Under the pieces are notes generated by a model that saw nothing but the letters and a program-made list of their open reading frames with translations, searched no databases and was not told where the DNA came from. The position numbers and the translations under genes are program-made. This document shows, one piece after another, positions 61,435 through 64,000 of a stretch of 64,000 bases of DNA. Each line of letters starts with the position of its first letter. Position 1 is the stretch's first letter. The DNA comes from Pseudonocardia sp. N23 (lineage in GTDB: Bacteria; Actinomycetota; Actinomycetes; Mycobacteriales; Pseudonocardiaceae), in contig NZ_BEGX01000017.1 in assembly GCF_002583555.1 (NCBI RefSeq), positions 1 to 64,000 on the forward strand. Reading direction: 5' to 3'.

Positions 61435-62040
61435 TCACACCCGGTTCGGAGGCCCCCGAGGAGTACGCGGTCCGATCGCGGCCCGCGCAGTCGCGCCCGC
61501 GAGCGCCTGGCACGCCACGGCGAGCGTGGCGAGCGGACGGTCGGCAGGAGGGACCGACAGCCGGCGGGGGAGGACCCGCGCCAGCGCCGAGAACAGCAGG
61601 CAGAGCACCTGGTCGGCGTCGCGGATGAGCAGACCCATCACGACCGTCGCGACGGCGTGCATGGCGAACATCGACACGCCGCCCACCGTGCCGGCGGCTG
61701 CCGCGACGTGCGTGTGCCCGATGACGTCGAGCACCGCGTGCATCGCGAGCTGGCCCGAGGCGAGCACCGCGAGGACCCCGGCGACGCTGCGGCACGCGTC
61801 GGCCAGCGTGGCGACCAGGGCCGAGAGCAGCGGGAACAGGACGAGCAGCAGGCTCAGGTCGGGCAGCGCACCGCCACCGGCGACGTGTCCCACAGCGGTG
61901 ATCAACGCCCCCGCCGACGCGACCGTCACTCCGCGGGCGCCGCGCAACGACGTGACCGGACGACGGCGCGCGGAGACACGGCCACGGCCGGCACGCGGGG
62001 CGTGCGCGACCGCGGCACGGGTCCCGGGGCCGCGCCTCAT
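61435..62040 (-). CDS. Multi-pass membrane protein of unknown function
   Basis: A 201-residue protein with an Arg-rich N-terminus (residues 1-30) and four to five membrane segments: VASAGALITAVGHVAGGGAL, LLLVLFPLLSALVATLADAC, LAVLASGQLAMHAVLDVIGH and MHAVATVVMGLLI. Histidines in the membrane segments (AVGHVAG, AMHAVLDVIGHTHV, FAMHAV) suggest metal binding. It is encoded just upstream of ycnI-copC-copD on the same strand, so it may belong to the copper module. No family name is recognised. Confidence 0.78.
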   Translation of the reverse strand: MRRGPGTRAAVAHAPRAGRGRVSARRRPVTSLRGARGVTVASAGALITAVGHVAGGGALPDLSLLLVLFPLLSALVATLADACRSVAGVLAVLASGQLAMHAVLDVIGHTHVAAAAGTVGGVSMFAMHAVATVVMGLLIRDADQVLCLLFSALARVLPRRLSVPPADRPLATLAVACQALAGATARAAIGPRTPRGPPNRV

Positions 62041-62105
62041 GGTCGGAGACGGTAGCCGGTGACCCCGACGGTCCCGCACGGACCGTGGGGCCCGCCACGT
62101 GGCGG

Positions 62106-62837
62106 TCAGCCCGGGACGCGCACCCCGAGGTGACCGAGCAGCTCGTTCTCCAGACGGTCGAGCTCGCCCGCGACCGCGCGGAACGCGGTGCGCCGCCGCG
62201 CCGTCGGCATCCGCTCGGCGGCCCGCACCGCGACCGACAGGTCGGCCAACCGGGGTCCGGTGTCCGCGGCGAACCGCTGGCCCGCCTCCGTGGTCTGCGC
62301 GTCACCCTCCGCGGCCAGCTCCGGCAGCGCCTCCGCGATCCGGGAGATCCGGGCGTGCAGTGCGCCGCCACGTCCGGTGTAGGCGCCGAGCTCGTCGGCC
62401 GCGACGCCGAGCCGGCGGGCGCGCCGGTCGTCCCACGCGGCACGGGCGGTGCCGGCGGCGGCCAGCGCGTACGGGGCGAGCAGCGGCACCAGCACCTTGC
62501 CGACGGCGACCGCACGGGTGATCTTCGCCGGGGTCGTCGCGGTCGCACTCGCGACGGCGTTGACCGCGGTGTCCTCGGCCGACCCCACGCGGCGGCCCGT
62601 CTTCTTCGCGGCCTTCGCCGTCTTCTTGTCCGCCGACGCGAGTGCCTTCGCCGTCCTGATGTCGGCGCCCGCGACCTTCTTCGCGGCCCTGGCCCGCGTC
62701 TTCTCCACCGAAGCGACCAGATCGGCCGCCTCCTTCGTCGCCTTCTTCTCGGCCTTCGCAGCCTTGCGGGCGGCTTTGGCCTGCTTCCCGGCCTGCTTGC
62801 GGGCCGAACCGCTCCCGCGCCGTCCGAGCAGTGCCAT
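62106..62837 (-). CDS. DUF6474 family protein
   Basis: A 243-residue protein. Its first 90 residues are a Lys/Ala-rich, strongly basic helix (ARKAAKAEKKATKEAADLV) with Ala/Lys repeats; a hydrophobic segment near residues 112-132 (VLVPLLAPYALAAAGTARAA) follows and the rest is helical. This is the layout of DUF6474 proteins of Actinobacteria, whose function is unknown. ATG 62837 is the start. It is divergent from the RecB-like gene. Confidence 0.78.
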   Translation of the reverse strand: MALLGRRGSGSARKQAGKQAKAARKAAKAEKKATKEAADLVASVEKTRARAAKKVAGADIRTAKALASADKKTAKAAKKTGRRVGSAEDTAVNAVASATATTPAKITRAVAVGKVLVPLLAPYALAAAGTARAAWDDRRARRLGVAADELGAYTGRGGALHARISRIAEALPELAAEGDAQTTEAGQRFAADTGPRLADLSVAVRAAERMPTARRRTAFRAVAGELDRLENELLGHLGVRVPG

Positions 62838-62962
62838 GCCGTCCTCCTCATGCGCCGGGCGTCCCGCCGACCGGGACCGCGCTCGGTCCCGGCCACCTTA
62901 GAGCCCGGACGCGCCGGTGGCAGGCGCAGAGGCTGTCGGTGGCGGTCTCTACCCTCGGGCGT

Positions 62963-64000
62963 GTGACGGTGAACGAGACCCCGACGGACACGGTGCGGGA
63001 CACGGCGACGGGTTCGCCGTTCCCCGGCACCGGCGCCGCGGCCGTCACCGGTGTCTCGCTCGACGCCGCGGTCACCACACGGTGCCGCCGCCGCGTCCAC
63101 CTCGACCACGATCCCGCGGTGGCCGACGCGCCCCGCGCCCTGCCCGATCCGTCTCTCGAGCAGCGCCGGGCCGACGCCCGCGAGTACCGCGACCGCGTCG
63201 GCGAGCTGCTCGCCGACGCGCACCGCGGCCTGTGGGCGAGCGTCCCCGGTGACGCGCCGGCCCGTGAGCGCGCCGAGGCCACCGCCGTCGCCGTCGCCGC
63301 GGGCGCCGGGCTGATCTGGAACGCGCAGCTGCCGCGCGACCGCGCGGGCGGCCGCCGCGGCGGCGCCGAGCTGCTCGTCCGGGTGCCGGGCGGCGGCTAC
63401 GTGCCGGTTCTCGTCGTCCGCCACCGCATCACCGATCCTGGACAGGGCGCGCAGACGTCACCGCTGCTCGAACCGTTTCCCGGCCGTGCGGCGCCCGACC
63501 CCACCCGCAAGGTCCGGTCCCAGCCGCGCGACCTGCTGCGCCTGGCCCACCTCACCCGCATGCTCGGCGCTGCGGGGTGGGCCCCGTCCGCCGACGTGGC
63601 CGCCGCCGCGACCGGCGGCGTCGTGGGCATGGACGGCGACGTCGTGGTCTGGCACGACCTCACCACCGAGCACTGGCCCGGCGGGCGCAGCACCATGGCC
63701 GAGTACGACGCCCGGTTCGCCGACCGGGTCAGCGTCGCCGTCGCCGCCGCCACCGGCGGCCCCGCACTGGCGTTGCCCTCCCGTGTCACCGAGTGCCGTC
63801 GCTGCCCGTGGTGGCCCACCTGTGAGGCCGAGCTCGCCGACGGGCAGGACGTCAGCCTCGTCGTGCGCGGCGAGTCCGCCGTCGCGCTGCGCAGCGCCAA
63901 CGTCGTCACCGTCTCCCAGCTCGCGGCCATGGACCCCACCCGCGAGCCGCCGGTCCCGTTGCCGGGCATGGCCTTCGCCGACGCGATCGCGCTCGCCCGC
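62963..64000 (+). CDS. RecB/Cas4-like nuclease (5' part; cut by window end)
   Basis: The open frame from GTG 62963 runs without stop to the window end (346 codons seen). It has the layout of TM0106/RecB-type nucleases: an N-terminal Cys in TTRCRRRVHLDHDPAVAD, a nuclease core with VVGMDGDVVVWHDLTTEHWP, and a Cys triplet C-x2-C-x5-C in TECRRCPWWPTC near residue 277. The lone N-terminal Cys plus this triplet is the pattern of the [4Fe-4S] cluster of Cas4/AddB/AdnB nucleases. The C-terminal helicase or RNaseH part lies outside the window. Confidence 0.75.
   Translation, partial: MTVNETPTDTVRDTATGSPFPGTGAAAVTGVSLDAAVTTRCRRRVHLDHDPAVADAPRALPDPSLEQRRADAREYRDRVGELLADAHRGLWASVPGDAPARERAEATAVAVAAGAGLIWNAQLPRDRAGGRRGGAELLVRVPGGGYVPVLVVRHRITDPGQGAQTSPLLEPFPGRAAPDPTRKVRSQPRDLLRLAHLTRMLGAAGWAPSADVAAAATGGVVGMDGDVVVWHDLTTEHWPGGRSTMAEYDARFADRVSVAVAAATGGPALALPSRVTECRRCPWWPTCEAELADGQDVSLVVRGESAVALRSANVVTVSQLAAMDPTREPPVPLPGMAFADAIALAR

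Overview
The window is about 64 kb of very GC-rich DNA with GTG and TTG starts, many 4-nt ATGA/GTGA gene overlaps, and a gene set typical of Actinobacteria. The block ppiA, rhomboid, PH-domain gene, crgA, trpG, pknB, pknA, pbpA, rodA, pstP, fhaB, fhaA, tRNA-Leu matches the conserved actinobacterial locus that lies near oriC (in Mycobacterium tuberculosis Rv0009-Rv0020c). Other traits (an RGCVC-type small protein, GAF-ANTAR regulators, DUF5994, DUF6474, a propane/acetone-monooxygenase-type accessory cluster) suggest a Pseudonocardiales member, possibly Pseudonocardia. That placement is inference.

Layout. 0-6.2 kb: a minus-strand redox operon (small membrane protein with a C-terminal SGAS, ApbE flavin transferase, ferric-reductase-like membrane protein, NuoF-like flavoprotein, 3-Cys ferredoxin), divergent from a two-component system followed by a DUF2231 membrane protein. 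6.3-8.9 kb: a decayed histidine kinase, then a tandem pair of secreted proteins ending in a strong hairpin. 9-11.4 kb: a PLP racemase and a DUF1611 protein, probably D-amino-acid metabolism, with a palindrome over the ribosome binding site. 11.8-14.1 kb: RGCVC protein, a sigma-region-2-only protein and two GAF-ANTAR regulators. 14.3-25 kb: single metabolic, membrane and regulatory genes, including an ECF42-type sigma factor with its YCII partner and an unusual Asp/Lys/Tyr/Trp/Gly/Cys repeat protein at 23.4 kb. 25-28.5 kb: GntR regulator, MaoC-like gene, a deletion scar carrying remnants of an aldehyde dehydrogenase and a hydantoinase B gene, a zinc alcohol dehydrogenase, and an orphan MT-A70 adenine methyltransferase beside a small HTH protein.

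29-45.1 kb is the cell-wall, division and Ser/Thr-kinase locus. The fhaA-fhaB-pstP-rodA-pbpA-pknA-pknB-trpG genes run on the minus strand; five successive junctions overlap or touch from pstP to pknB, so FHA adaptors, phosphatase, peptidoglycan polymerase/transpeptidase and PASTA kinase are probably co-expressed. 45-54.3 kb holds small conserved genes, an F420-type oxidoreductase, a MetE-like enzyme, decayed genes, and an alcohol dehydrogenase, amidohydrolase and DUF59 operon of the kind found beside MimABCD/PrmABCD monooxygenases, although no monooxygenase is present here. 54.4-64 kb holds an acyl-CoA synthetase, a thioesterase, an NAD-binding protein and flavin disulfide reductase pair, a CopD/CopC/YcnI copper module, and a RecB/Cas4-like nuclease cut by the window edge.

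Functions rest on motif recognition and gene context only; no database search was run.
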